Assembly (NCBI RefSeq): GCF_042945595.1
Contig: NZ_CP168493.1
Location: forward strand, 3,596,001-3,660,000
Direction: 5' to 3'
Length of the DNA: 64,000 bases
Origin: Psychrobacillus sp042945595
Lineage (GTDB): Bacteria > Bacillota > Bacilli > Bacillales_A > Planococcaceae
Position numbers and translations under genes: made by a program. The notes beneath the pieces were generated by a model that was not told the origin of the DNA, did not search any database, and worked only from the letters and a program-made list of their open reading frames with translations. Positions 1 through 8,340 of this stretch are shown piece by piece (the stretch's first letter is position 1; the number at the start of each line of letters is the position of its first letter).

Positions 1-56
1 GTCAAATGAAACAAACTTAGCTTATCTCCTAAATCCTTCTTTTTACTAATTGTCAT
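1..56 (-). CDS. 5' end of a minus-strand gene, cut by the window edge
   Basis: Reading leftward from an ATG at 56, an open frame runs to the window edge and begins MTISKKKDLGDKLSLFHL. A good ribosome binding site (GAGGG, 7 bases before the ATG) precedes it, and a terminator at 117-150 separates it from the next gene upstream, so it looks like the first codons of a separate transcription unit. Eighteen residues are too few to name a family. Confidence 0.45.
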   Translation of the reverse strand, partial: MTISKKKDLGDKLSLFHL

Positions 57-116
57 CTATATTCCCTCTTTGCCAATTGGTTTTCAATAAGATGAATCTT
101 ACCATATTTACATGCA

Positions 117-150
117 TTAAAAAACAGCGTGAACAAACTCGTTCACACTG
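117..150 (-). terminator. Intrinsic terminator of the 176-535 gene
   Basis: A 10-bp stem (125-134 with 141-150, one G-U pair when read on the minus strand) with a 6-base loop is followed on the minus strand by six T. It lies just downstream of the stop codon of the 176-535 gene. Confidence 0.75.
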
Positions 151-175
151 CATAATCTTTTTTATTAGTGGCTCT

Positions 176-535
176 TTAGTCAATACCTACATGCTTATGG
201 ATATATTCTTTCAGCGAGTCGTTTGAAAAAACCATCTCATTAATTTGAAGACTATCTTTTACATAAGCTAATTTATTTCTTTCCGTCGCATCTGAGTTGA
301 TAAGCAAAGTGTTATCTATATAAAGTATTGCTTCATTTGTAGTTTTTTCTTTTCCATCTTCCTGCGAATTAACCAATCCCTCCTTCTTCAGTTCTTCCAC
401 TATTTTTGTGTAATTATCCTGTAGACCGTTTTTCAAAGCATCCTCTAATTCCTGCATGGATGCTGCTGTTTCCTCTAAAAAGTTATAAGTATAATAGGCA
501 AGTAATGCTTGTTCTTTTAAGGTCAATGTTCCCAA
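176..535 (-). CDS. Hypothetical 119-aa cytoplasmic protein
   Basis: I do not recognise this family. The frame starts at an ATG preceded by GAGGAGG at good spacing and ends just before an intrinsic terminator. The protein is acidic, has no signal peptide or membrane segment, and its first half is predicted mostly helical with the pattern LLAYYTYNFLEETAASMQEL followed by a KIVEELKKEGLV stretch. That stretch is the kind of sequence seen in winged-helix recognition regions, but this is only a resemblance. It appears to be a single-gene transcription unit. Confidence 0.7.
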   Translation of the reverse strand: MGTLTLKEQALLAYYTYNFLEETAASMQELEDALKNGLQDNYTKIVEELKKEGLVNSQEDGKEKTTNEAILYIDNTLLINSDATERNKLAYVKDSLQINEMVFSNDSLKEYIHKHVGID

Positions 536-676
536 TAGTGATCCTCCTCGTTATTTCCTTTACATTCATTGTTCCTTTTCTTGCGTACACTTAAACCTAG
601 AATTTTTTAAAGATAAAAATAGCTCGAATCTACTTTAGATTCGAGCCATAAAACTATTTATCCAACACAAGAATTT

Positions 677-1069
677 CTATTTTATAAGGAGCTTTCTAAT
701 TAAAAAATCGAAAAAATAATAGAACATGGAACAGATTATTCCACATACTAAAATTGTCCTCCCATACATAAAGAAGTCTGTATCCCAAAAAGGATAAAGA
801 AAAAGAAAAGGGATCCCAATGAAACCGATTCCGAAAGCACCATGTAAAGAAAATGTTACAATTTCTTTCTTTTTTTCTCTCCTATTAGCAACCCGCTCCG
901 CCCAGATGGAAGTAAATATTCCATAAGTAAAAATGATCGGAACAGATACGATACTTACACCTAAACCTACCTGGAAATAGGAATCATAAGGCTGCATGAA
1001 AACGAGTGGTAACACAAAAAAGGAAGCTATTGAAGTGAGCAAAGCTGCTAATAACTTTCTATCCCCCAT
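677..1069 (-). CDS. Hypothetical 130-aa four-helix membrane protein
   Basis: The family is not recognised. Hydrophobic segments at about residues 7-25, 32-54, 73-92 and 100-122 suggest four membrane helices, with a basic cytoplasmic loop (RVANRREKKKE, about residues 60-70) between helices 2 and 3. The start is an ATG with AAGGAG 7 bases upstream. It lies 16 bases downstream of the EamA exporter gene on the same strand, so the two are probably co-transcribed. No catalytic motif is visible. Confidence 0.7.
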   Translation of the reverse strand: MGDRKLLAALLTSIASFFVLPLVFMQPYDSYFQVGLGVSIVSVPIIFTYGIFTSIWAERVANRREKKKEIVTFSLHGAFGIGFIGIPFLFLYPFWDTDFFMYGRTILVCGIICSMFYYFFDFLIRKLLIK

Positions 1070-1085
1070 CGTCTTTCTCCTTCCA

Positions 1086-1964
1086 TTAATCGGAAACTAC
1101 CAATTTCGTATTCGGTTTTACCAGAGTGTAAATAATACCTCCAAAAATAAGCAGGATACCGATTGATTGTAAAATAGAAGGACGGAAATCTAATATAATT
1201 GTATCGAGTAATATTGCAACTACGGGATCCACAAAAACTAGAGCTGATATGACAATCGTTGATAGTTTGCGAAGACTATCAAAAAATAAATAATATACAA
1301 ACCCGGTATGTATCAATCCAGTTCCTAATATGTAAAGCCAATTCGATGTACTTAATCCATTAAACACATCAAAGTTCATAAATGGAAATAACATCAAAAT
1401 ACCAATTGTCGTCTGCACAAATGTCATAGCATATGCACTAAGCCCAGTAATGCCTTTCCCAAGCAGCATTGTCATGGCATAGCACAAAGCTGATAGAATT
1501 GCCCATACAAAACCCGAACCAAAGAAATCCGTGAGAGAAGTGAAGTTCTGAACACCGATAATAAGTATACTTCCGAGAAAGCACACTACAATTGCAAACA
1601 ATGATTTCATCGTCATCTTATCTTTTAAAATTAAGCTTCCTAATATCAATACAAATATAGGAGCTAAGTTATAAATAGAAATGGCAACGGTAATCGACAT
1701 CTCTTCAAAAGCTTTAAATAAAAACACCCAATTTAACACTAAAAAGATTCCGCATACCATTGTTTGTATAACATCACGCTTACACCAAGCTTCCACTTTA
1801 TGTTGACCTGAGACAAACCAACATAAGCCTAAAAAAAGAGTAGCGCAAATACAGCGAACAAAAACTAATTCTGCCGCAGGAATACCTGTCTTCCCTGTAA
1901 AAAAACCGATAGAACCGAAAATAGCCATTGATAAAGTCATTTTCAGCATTGCTGCTCCATTCAT
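1086..1964 (-). CDS. EamA/DMT-family transporter
   Basis: A 292-residue polytopic membrane protein with the ten-helix, two-repeat plan of the drug/metabolite transporter (EamA) family: helices run from residue 6 (LKMTLSMAIFGSIGFFTGK) to the C-terminus, and the second repeat opens near SGFVWAILSALCYAMTMLLGK. EamA proteins mostly export metabolites; the substrate cannot be read from sequence. I place the start at the ATG at 1964, which has AAGGGG 9 bases upstream, rather than the GTG 13 codons earlier, which has no convincing ribosome binding site. The small membrane protein at 677-1069 follows in the same direction. Confidence 0.85.
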   Translation of the reverse strand: MNGAAMLKMTLSMAIFGSIGFFTGKTGIPAAELVFVRCICATLFLGLCWFVSGQHKVEAWCKRDVIQTMVCGIFLVLNWVFLFKAFEEMSITVAISIYNLAPIFVLILGSLILKDKMTMKSLFAIVVCFLGSILIIGVQNFTSLTDFFGSGFVWAILSALCYAMTMLLGKGITGLSAYAMTFVQTTIGILMLFPFMNFDVFNGLSTSNWLYILGTGLIHTGFVYYLFFDSLRKLSTIVISALVFVDPVVAILLDTIILDFRPSILQSIGILLIFGGIIYTLVKPNTKLVVSD

Positions 1965-2052
1965 ACTAGTAAACCCCTTTTCTTCACAAAAAATTCTGAA
2001 CACTTAAGCTTAACCTTATCACTCTAGTCAATATATTTACAATAGGAGAACT

Positions 2053-2574
2053 TCATCCCCCAACAAACAAGGCGCATTGACTAATCGCAATAAAAAATGC
2101 AACGTTTTGAATCGGAGAATCTTCTTCTATTTCTAACTGAACTGAAAATCCCTCGTTTAATTCCGCTTTCCAACGAGCTATTTCTTTGTCGTTATACGTA
2201 AATCTGGACCAGCCTTCCATTTCCTTCTGCAATTTAATTTGTAAGCTACCATCTGTAATCATAAGATCTGGAATGAGTTCTTTCCATTTATCGTAGGCAA
2301 CAATGTATGTATGTTGTTGCACAAGATCATTTGCTTCATAATAGACTCTACCTTTTTTTGAAACTTTCTTACATGTGAAAATGAGCTCTTTATTTATGTT
2401 ATATACGTTATAGCGTAAAAAATAGCGATAATCCATTAGCTTGTCGACAAATTTTTTTAATTTATTGGAGTAATATCTTTCGAATTCAACTGAAACTACC
2501 CCTTCATGATTATAAACAGAGATCATGGGTGTTATGTCTATTGAATTAGGTTGGTTATACGTATATGTGTGCAC
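2053..2574 (-). CDS. Tubby C-terminal-like domain protein (hypothetical)
   Basis: A 173-residue protein rich in beta strands, with repeated short strands of the kind LRYNVYNINKELIFTCKK and LIPDLMITDGSLQIKLQKEM. This resembles the tubby-C-like (LURP-one/YxjI-like) beta-barrel proteins found in many Bacillales. The assignment rests on overall pattern, not on a diagnostic motif. A GTG at 2574 is the likely start because GGAG sits 8 bases upstream; the TTG two codons earlier is too close to it. The C-terminus (VAFFIAISQCALFVGG) is hydrophobic and could anchor the protein, as in other members of this barrel group. Single-gene unit. Confidence 0.55.
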   Translation of the reverse strand: MHTYTYNQPNSIDITPMISVYNHEGVVSVEFERYYSNKLKKFVDKLMDYRYFLRYNVYNINKELIFTCKKVSKKGRVYYEANDLVQQHTYIVAYDKWKELIPDLMITDGSLQIKLQKEMEGWSRFTYNDKEIARWKAELNEGFSVQLEIEEDSPIQNVAFFIAISQCALFVGG

Positions 2575-2988
2575 TTTCAATTCTCCTTTATTACTCTAAG
2601 ATTTTTCCAATAAGCATATTTGTAACACTAATTCCCTTAATATTTTTTCTACTAAGACTTAATATAATTCAAGCCTACACTCATATAAAGTAATTATTAA
2701 GACCTAAATTTAATCAAATTTTCTGACTATTATTAACGAAAATTGTCGAATTTTTCCGGAAAGTACTTGTTAGTTTTTGTAAGTTTGCTTATACTAAAAT
2801 AGGTCAAACAATCTATAATTATGTCTCTAAAACAGGAATCAATTACCATCATTAGTTCGTCGCTCTAGTCTAATGGTTACATGTTCAAATGTCAGGTATT
2901 TGTATCTTAAATTAAATCGTGTTTTTATACTTCCATTATACAGAAAGTATGAAAAACCTAAAAATCTAAAAACATTGGGGTGTTTTCT
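2575..2988. other. Intergenic region between divergent genes
   Basis: About 410 AT-rich bases separate the 2053-2574 gene from the chemoreceptor. It contains a candidate promoter for the chemoreceptor at 2767-2795 and otherwise no gene, clear terminator or sigma-D (flagellar) promoter that I can see. Confidence 0.5.
2767..2795 (+). promoter_or_regulatory. Candidate sigma-A promoter for the chemoreceptor at 2989
   Basis: TTGTTA at 2767-2772, a 17-base spacer, then TATACT at 2790-2795. This predicts a leader of about 185 bases before the chemoreceptor start. Confidence 0.4.
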
Positions 2989-4680
2989 TTGAAATGGACA
3001 ATTAACAAAAAGCTACTTGGGGGTTTTTCAGCAGTTCTATTATTATTAATCATAACAATTGGTATTAGTTACACACAAATTACAGAAGTAGACAATTCGT
3101 ATAGTGACTTATTAAGTGATAAAGCGATGAAATCGATTGCTATTAAGGATTTACAAGTAGCCGTGAAGCAAGAAGTACTTGCCATGCGGGGGTATTTAAT
3201 AATAGGCGATGAAGAATCCTTGACCGGTTTTTCTAATGCAATTACCGATTACAACAATAAATATGAATTACTTCTACCAAAGGTTAAATATCCAGAAGCG
3301 ATTAAAATGTTAAAAATAATTAACCAGATCGAGAATGAAAATACAAAGTTTTCTGAAAAGGTTATTGAACTAAAAAAACAAAATAAAGAGGATGAATATG
3401 AAGCCCTTTTGTCAACACAAGGAAAAGACATTGTAAAAAGACTCGATGTAGAAGTGGCTAAACTATCAGATTTTCAGAACAACTTGTTAGTTGATGGAAG
3501 TACTAACAATACCAAAATGGTAAAAAAAACCACAACATTAACTTTAATCTTTGGCATAATTGCGATTTTAGTAGGAATAGCCATTGCTCTATTTATGGGA
3601 CGTCTTATTTCTAATCCTATTGTTTCCTTAGCTAATTCGGCTAAAAAAATTGCGGAAGGAGATCTTTCTGTTGATGTAGTATCCGTGAAAAACAAAGATG
3701 AAATTGGTGATCTAGTCGGTTCGTTTACCGACATGGCTAAAAACCTTAGAACCCTAATAGAACAAGTTAGCATGAACTCTGTTCACGTAGCCTCGGCAGC
3801 TGAAGAATTAACAGCAAGTGCGGAACAAACAACTCAGGCAACAGATCAGATTGCACTAGCTATTCAAGATATTGCAAGTGGTTCAGATACACAAGTTCAA
3901 GGTGCAAATGAATGCTCGACTGCCATGCAGGAAATGACTATCGGAATTCAGCAAGTAGCCGAAACTTCCTCTTCTGTTTCAGAGTCAGCTATCGAAACAA
4001 GTAAAGAAGCTCAATTGGGTAATGAGTCGCTCAAAAAAGTGATACATCAAATGAATGCCATTAATACCTCTGTAGAAGACTCTGCTTCTGTGATAAGAAA
4101 GTTAGGAGAATTATCGAAGGAAATTGGGAGTATTATAGGAGTCATTACAGGAATTGCTGATCAAACAAATTTATTGGCTCTTAATGCCGCGATTGAAGCT
4201 GCTCGAGCTGGTGAACACGGACAAGGATTCGCGGTTGTTGCGGATGAAGTGAGAAAGCTTGCAGAACAGTCTAGAGAATCATCTAACCAAATAGCTGATT
4301 TGATTAACCAAATTCAAGAGGACACAAACCAAGCTGTAAACGTGATGGAAGTTGGTACCAAAGAAGTTGCTACTGGGATGAAAATAGTTAAGGAGACTGG
4401 AGAAGGATTTGAAAAAATTCTAAAATCAATTGAGCAAGTTACTGCTCAAATCCAAGAAGTTTCTGCCATATCTGAAGAAATGTCTGCAAGTGCTGAAGAA
4501 GTGAATGCTTCTATTGAAGAAATGGCTCATATTGCGGAACATTCTGCTTCTACTACCCAAAATGTGGCCTCTGCATCAGAAGAACAGTTAGCCTCTATGG
4601 AGGAGATCACCTCTTCTGCATCGTCCTTATCTAACATGGCAGAGGATTTACAAGCTCTAGTTAGTAAGTTTAAAATTTAA
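2989..4680 (+). CDS. Methyl-accepting chemotaxis protein
   Basis: A 563-residue transmembrane chemoreceptor. A first membrane helix (about residues 9-28) is followed by a roughly 150-residue extracellular four-helix sensor, a second helix (about 182-204), a HAMP domain beginning RLISNPIVSLANSAKKIAEG, and a long helical signalling domain. Its hairpin tip holds the invariant LLALNAAIEAARAGE and GFAVVADEVRKLAEQS. Receptors of this class relay ligand binding to CheA/CheW. There is no C-terminal CheR-docking pentapeptide. The TTG at 2989 fits the GGGGTG ribosome site and matches the start of the second receptor (17958), which also begins MKW; a GTG three codons upstream is the alternative. The ligand is unknown. 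Confidence 0.93.
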   Translation: MKWTINKKLLGGFSAVLLLLIITIGISYTQITEVDNSYSDLLSDKAMKSIAIKDLQVAVKQEVLAMRGYLIIGDEESLTGFSNAITDYNNKYELLLPKVKYPEAIKMLKIINQIENENTKFSEKVIELKKQNKEDEYEALLSTQGKDIVKRLDVEVAKLSDFQNNLLVDGSTNNTKMVKKTTTLTLIFGIIAILVGIAIALFMGRLISNPIVSLANSAKKIAEGDLSVDVVSVKNKDEIGDLVGSFTDMAKNLRTLIEQVSMNSVHVASAAEELTASAEQTTQATDQIALAIQDIASGSDTQVQGANECSTAMQEMTIGIQQVAETSSSVSESAIETSKEAQLGNESLKKVIHQMNAINTSVEDSASVIRKLGELSKEIGSIIGVITGIADQTNLLALNAAIEAARAGEHGQGFAVVADEVRKLAEQSRESSNQIADLINQIQEDTNQAVNVMEVGTKEVATGMKIVKETGEGFEKILKSIEQVTAQIQEVSAISEEMSASAEEVNASIEEMAHIAEHSASTTQNVASASEEQLASMEEITSSASSLSNMAEDLQALVSKFKI

Positions 4681-4694
4681 ATATTAAGAAAACG

Positions 4695-4722
4695 CAAGTG
4701 CCTTATAAGGGCATCTTGTTTT
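4695..4722 (+). terminator. Terminator-like hairpin after the chemoreceptor
   Basis: CAAGTGCC pairs with GGCATCTTG (one bulged T), followed by four T. It also forms the left end of the dispersed repeat described at 4700-4975, so the repeat itself may supply the terminator. Confidence 0.5.
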
Positions 4723-4975
4723 CTCCAATTCCCGAGTGCTTTGAACTAAACATCGGGTACACTATTACCGGAGAAATTTGGGTAGTGAAGTGACTGCGTC
4801 ACTTTACTACCCTTTTTCGGTAATCTTGTGGCCTATGTTTGTCCGCCGCCCTCTTGAATTGTGTAGAGACATGGTGCATAAGGTTTGGATAATTAAAGAT
4901 AAGATCCTGTCCTACTCTTTTAAAAGCGGACTAAAATACAATTTCGTCCGCTCAGCACTTCTTTATCAGTCGTTA
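4700..4975. repeat. Long palindromic intergenic repeat, copy A
   Basis: This stretch aligns with 60366-60630 over its whole length and with part of 58617-58735. Nested inverted repeats are visible: outer arms near GCATCTT and AAGATAAGATCC, then ATTACCG (4764-4770) with CGGTAAT (4818-4824), enclosing a 14-bp hairpin (4781-4794 with 4798-4811) whose core is GTGAAGTGAC-TGC-GTCAC. A further hairpin, GCGGAC...GTCCGC, lies at about 4925-4952. Weaker similarity to the 60-kb copy resumes near 5120-5180. It sits at the 3' end of the chemoreceptor, facing a convergent gene. Confidence 0.8.
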
Positions 4976-5290
4976 CTTATTATTTTCTCTCTAGTTCCAC
5001 CGATTAGAATGAGATGCCTGTTGCATCATATAGATTTTGTACGATAAAAGTAATAAGGACTGAGGCAGTAGGTTGAATTTAATCTAAGACGCTACCAATC
5101 ATTTGAGATACCCTAAACTACAACACAATCTCGTGAATACTGGGTTTCTAGCATACTAAATTTATATACTCTCTACTTTTTTTAAGAAAAACCTATAAAT
5201 GTGAATATAAAAAACCGTACAAAAAGACAGAGGGCACTGAAAAACTCTATGTAATTCGACTTTGCGAGATGGGGTCTCCCAATAAGTATG

Positions 5291-5404
5291 AAAATCGTTG
5301 AAACGGCTCCCTTTCCATGGACGTTGCTTCAGTCTCCTCGCGCAACTAGAGGGGCCTTCAGCTAACGCTATTCCCGTAGGAGTGTCGCCTTTTTCAACGA
5401 TTTT
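5291..5404. repeat. 114-bp element bounded by 13-bp perfect inverted repeats
   Basis: AAAATCGTTGAAA at 5291-5303 is repeated inverted as TTTCAACGATTTT at 5392-5404. The interior is much richer in G and C than its surroundings and, read on the minus strand, holds the words ACTCCTACGGGAA, GCGTTAGCTGAAG and CCATGGAAAGGGAGCC. These are typical of a non-coding intergenic repeat seen in many Bacillaceae genomes. No reading frame of note. Confidence 0.6.
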
Positions 5405-5514
5405 CTAGAAATATAAAAGTAAAATGATTTAATGATTAATTTTCTATTTTTTACAGAACTTTGAGAAAGTCCGTATTTTATAGAAACTAATTGCTGAATC
5501 TCTACTTTCTATAT

Positions 5515-5645
5515 GGATTTAGCGCTGCGGCGTGAGACTCCTGCGGGATAAGCGAGACAGACGAGACCTTGCACGTAGCGTAGCGTAGCGTAGGAGGATG
5601 CTCGTCGCTCGCCCCGCGGAAAGCAAATGCCAGAACGCTTAATCC
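5515..5645. repeat. Second GC-rich intergenic element with a CGTAG tandem array
   Basis: GGATTTAGCG at 5515-5524 and CGCTTAATCC at 5636-5645 form near-perfect (9 of 10) terminal inverted repeats. The interior contains GACTCCTGCGGGA, AAGCGAGACAG and GCCCCGCGGAAAGC, related to the element at 5291-5404 but in the opposite orientation. Four tandem CGTAG pentamers lie at 5574-5593. Confidence 0.6.
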
Positions 5646-5738
5646 GACTAGTAAATTTTTTCTACGACGAGCTTGCGTAGATGAAACTATTTATTAGCAA
5701 ATTTATTAGAATTACACTTTTTCACTATCCTCAAAATT

Positions 5739-6644
5739 CTAAAAGAGAGTTTTTCTTTGATAGTTTAAAATATCTTCTATAGATCTTTCGAATGAAATAA
5801 GGGGCGACCATCCAGCCTCTAAAAGCTTTTTAGGTGTAGTAACCTCTATTTTTTCATGAATATTCTTCAAAGTTTGGATGTTAACGTCTACCATTGATAA
5901 GTTTTGTAATGCAACTGTTATCTCTTTTAGGTATCTTGGCTGACCAGATGTAATATCATAAATCACTCCCGATTTTCCAATATTGAATAGTTTTTCATAT
6001 GCGCGTACAGCATCTCTCACGTCAATGAAGTCTCTTTGAACAAATAAGTTATTTACTGTGAGTATTCTCTCTGTACCATGCAATTCCATCTCGGCAACTT
6101 TCTTTGCAAGAATGGAGCATACTCCTGTAGAATCTCCAGGTCCTATTAAATTGGATGGTCTTGCAATAATTATATTCATTCCATAAAGAGATTCCCATGA
6201 TTGTGCTACTAAAACTTGAATTGTTTTACTTAAACTATAAGGATGCTGGAACGAAGAAGACATACTTAAATCTAATTGAAGAGCCGAACCGACAAGTATT
6301 ATTTTACAAGGTAAGCTTTCTTGTCTTATTGAGTCGATTATATAAGCCGTGGACATTACATTTGCTTCGAGTGAAGTAATTGGGTCATTCCAAGAATCTT
6401 GTACATTGTTTTGGCCAGCAAGATGAAGCATTTGGTCCGGTATAACCTTCCTTATCAAGTTCTTGACTTGATGTTTGTCGGTTAAATCACATTGTTCCAA
6501 ATGAATTCGTTCGTCCAAAATGTTTGATTGTGATACTCTCGATACAGCAATAACGTCATATCCTGCCTTTTTGAAATATTGGCAAGCATGTAAACCTGTG
6601 AAACCATTGGCACCTGTTATCATTATTCTTGGTTTTCTTTTCAT
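5739..6644 (-). CDS. NAD-dependent epimerase/dehydratase (extended SDR)
   Basis: A 301-residue extended short-chain dehydrogenase/reductase. The N-terminal Rossmann motif GANGFTG (residues 10-16) binds NAD(P), and the catalytic tyrosine-lysine pair appears as YSLSK preceded by a serine (VGSAL). The overall pattern, with DWxx-like ITSLEANV and RPSNLIGPGD, resembles GDP-mannose 4,6-dehydratase/RmlD-type sugar-nucleotide enzymes, but the exact reaction is not determined. It is the last gene of a four-gene minus-strand run (epimerase, repeat protein, glycosyltransferase), consistent with a surface or spore polysaccharide. Confidence 0.85.
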   Translation of the reverse strand: MKRKPRIMITGANGFTGLHACQYFKKAGYDVIAVSRVSQSNILDERIHLEQCDLTDKHQVKNLIRKVIPDQMLHLAGQNNVQDSWNDPITSLEANVMSTAYIIDSIRQESLPCKIILVGSALQLDLSMSSSFQHPYSLSKTIQVLVAQSWESLYGMNIIIARPSNLIGPGDSTGVCSILAKKVAEMELHGTERILTVNNLFVQRDFIDVRDAVRAYEKLFNIGKSGVIYDITSGQPRYLKEITVALQNLSMVDVNIQTLKNIHEKIEVTTPKKLLEAGWSPLISFERSIEDILNYQRKTLF

Positions 6645-6697
6645 CTAGTTATCCACTCGATTTCTAAACATGGACTAATCATAGATTTTCCCCTCGT

Positions 6698-7618
6698 TTA
6701 TCTCTCTGATTCTATCTGAAAAGCATAAGTCTCCTTTAATCCATCCTCAATGTTGTAAATGGGTTTCCACTTTAGATGAAGTTGTGCTTTTTTATTGCAA
6801 AGGCAGCTGTGTTTAATATCTCCTTCTCTGGAAGCTGTGAAATCCCTCACTACTTTAGTTCCATGAATGTCAGTTACGAAGGATAGTATTTCATTAATAG
6901 ATGTTTTTTGCGAAGTGCTAATTTGTATAGTTTCTTGATTACCATAAGTTAATGCAGCAAGATTAGCTGAAACAATATCCTTTACGTAAATGAAATCTCT
7001 TGTTTGTTTTCCATCCCCATGAACATTGATACTTCCACCCTTTTTAATACGATCAAAAAAGACAGCCACAACACCTCCCTCGCCTTTTGCCATTTGCCTT
7101 GGTCCGTATACGTTTGCATACCGCAAAATAGTATAAGGTTGTCGATAAAGCTCATAAAAAAGCCTTATGTATGACTCTGCAGTCAACTTTGACAACCCAT
7201 AATAGGAAGCTGGAATCGTTACCTCATCTTCTGAAAGAAGTTCTCTGTTTAGATTGCCATATACGGCAGAAGTACTTGCAAAAATGAATTTCTTTACCTT
7301 TGCTTTATGACATGCTTCTAACATATTTATAGTGCCAATAATATTTATATCTGCATCATACCTTGGATATAGGACGGATTTCCCTACATCCGCTTGCGCT
7401 GCTAAATGGAAGACCGCGTTTGGTCGAACTTCCATAATAATCTTTCTTGCTTCTTCACTACCTATATCCACTACATACATATGAGCCTGCGGATTTACAT
7501 AATCTATCTGCCCTGAAACTAAATTATCTAGAATATGAACCTCCATTCCTTTTGAAATAAGTGCATCAACAAGGTGAGAACCAATAAAGCCAGCTCCACC
7601 TGAAACGATTACTTTCAT
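6698..7618 (-). CDS. UDP-glucose 4-epimerase-like protein (GalE family)
   Basis: A 306-residue extended SDR with GGAGFIGSH at residues 7-15 (NAD binding), the active-site YYGLSK (Tyr-x-x-x-Lys) preceded by STSAVYG, and the GalE-type NVYGPRQ. It should interconvert UDP-sugars for the adjacent glycosyltransferase. The ATG at 7618 has AAGGGG 7 bases upstream and is preferred to the GTG six codons earlier. The glycosyltransferase-plus-epimerase pair recalls the Bacillus subtilis ytcB-ytcC spore-envelope genes, but I infer this from arrangement and family only. Confidence 0.88.
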   Translation of the reverse strand: MKVIVSGGAGFIGSHLVDALISKGMEVHILDNLVSGQIDYVNPQAHMYVVDIGSEEARKIIMEVRPNAVFHLAAQADVGKSVLYPRYDADINIIGTINMLEACHKAKVKKFIFASTSAVYGNLNRELLSEDEVTIPASYYGLSKLTAESYIRLFYELYRQPYTILRYANVYGPRQMAKGEGGVVAVFFDRIKKGGSINVHGDGKQTRDFIYVKDIVSANLAALTYGNQETIQISTSQKTSINEILSFVTDIHGTKVVRDFTASREGDIKHSCLCNKKAQLHLKWKPIYNIEDGLKETYAFQIESER

Positions 7619-7764
7619 AACTAATCCCCTTCTCACTTTTCCATACTATATGCAGAACAACAAGCTACTTATGGGACATGTGCCGACAAAAGATTAGTCT
7701 TATAAAGAAAGATACAGATACCACTCTACTGTTACAACCTTCTTATTCAAAAATAAAAATTCAC

Positions 7765-8340
7765 TTATTCATATGGAGAGTTATTGTCCTCAGGAGGGTG
7801 TAGAAGAATATTAGACTGAGGGTTAGGAAGCATATAAGTATCAGGAAGATTTTTTTTAATTTTCTCCAAAATTCGATTGTCTACAAAAAAATCCGTTGTT
7901 CCAAGTGTGTTAGAAAATAAACTGTCATAATACCTACTGTTCATCGGTTTAATAATTTTTTCAAAAAGTGGTGTTGGTAACAAGTAATCCTTCGGTAAAT
8001 TTATCACTATTTTATCCCAATAATATCTATCTACATACATGTGAGGAGTTGGGAAGTGATTATGAAATAAGTAGTCATAAGAGCTAGCTTTCATAGTTGC
8101 CAATAGTTCTAGAGTAGCTAGGTTAGGAAGGATATATCCTTTAGGTAATGAGTGCATTATCTGTTGCCAGACAACTTCATCTATTTTTATTTGTTCCTCT
8201 ACAAAGTTATCATCTATTGAATGATTCACTTCTTTAGCAGAACTCTGGAATATACGATTCCAGGATTTCCCTCGAATAAATTTACCTTTAGCGGACGAAG
8301 AGGAATTCGAATTTTTAATATATTGATTTATCTGAGCCAT
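7765..8340 (-). CDS. Unrecognised protein with three LPxxYxLP repeats
   Basis: I do not recognise this family. After a basic, serine-rich N-terminus (about residues 1-50) the 191-residue protein contains three repeats spaced about 55-60 residues apart, each with a helix like VxxxI followed by a proline motif: IMHSLPKGYILPN, IVINLPKDYLLPT and IKKNLPDTYMLPN. Between them lie SSYDYLFHNHF and SRYYDSLFSNTL, also alike. The ATG at 8340 has AGAAGG upstream and overlaps the end of the glycosyltransferase gene by 26 bases, so it is translationally coupled. An ATG 13 codons earlier is the alternative start. No signal peptide or membrane helix. Confidence 0.75.
   Translation of the reverse strand: MAQINQYIKNSNSSSSAKGKFIRGKSWNRIFQSSAKEVNHSIDDNFVEEQIKIDEVVWQQIMHSLPKGYILPNLATLELLATMKASSYDYLFHNHFPTPHMYVDRYYWDKIVINLPKDYLLPTPLFEKIIKPMNSRYYDSLFSNTLGTTDFFVDNRILEKIKKNLPDTYMLPNPQSNILLHPPEDNNSPYE

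Noticed and set aside
2858..2910. tRNA-like words (CTAGTCTAATGGTTAC and GTTCAAAT)
   Set aside because: No acceptor stem or anticodon arm can be formed around them; the resemblance to D- and T-loops is too short.
4778..5047. 89-codon plus-strand open frame (begins MGSEVTASLYYPFS)
   Set aside because: It lies wholly within palindromic repeat copy A and follows its hairpins; copy B does not keep the frame. No ribosome site.
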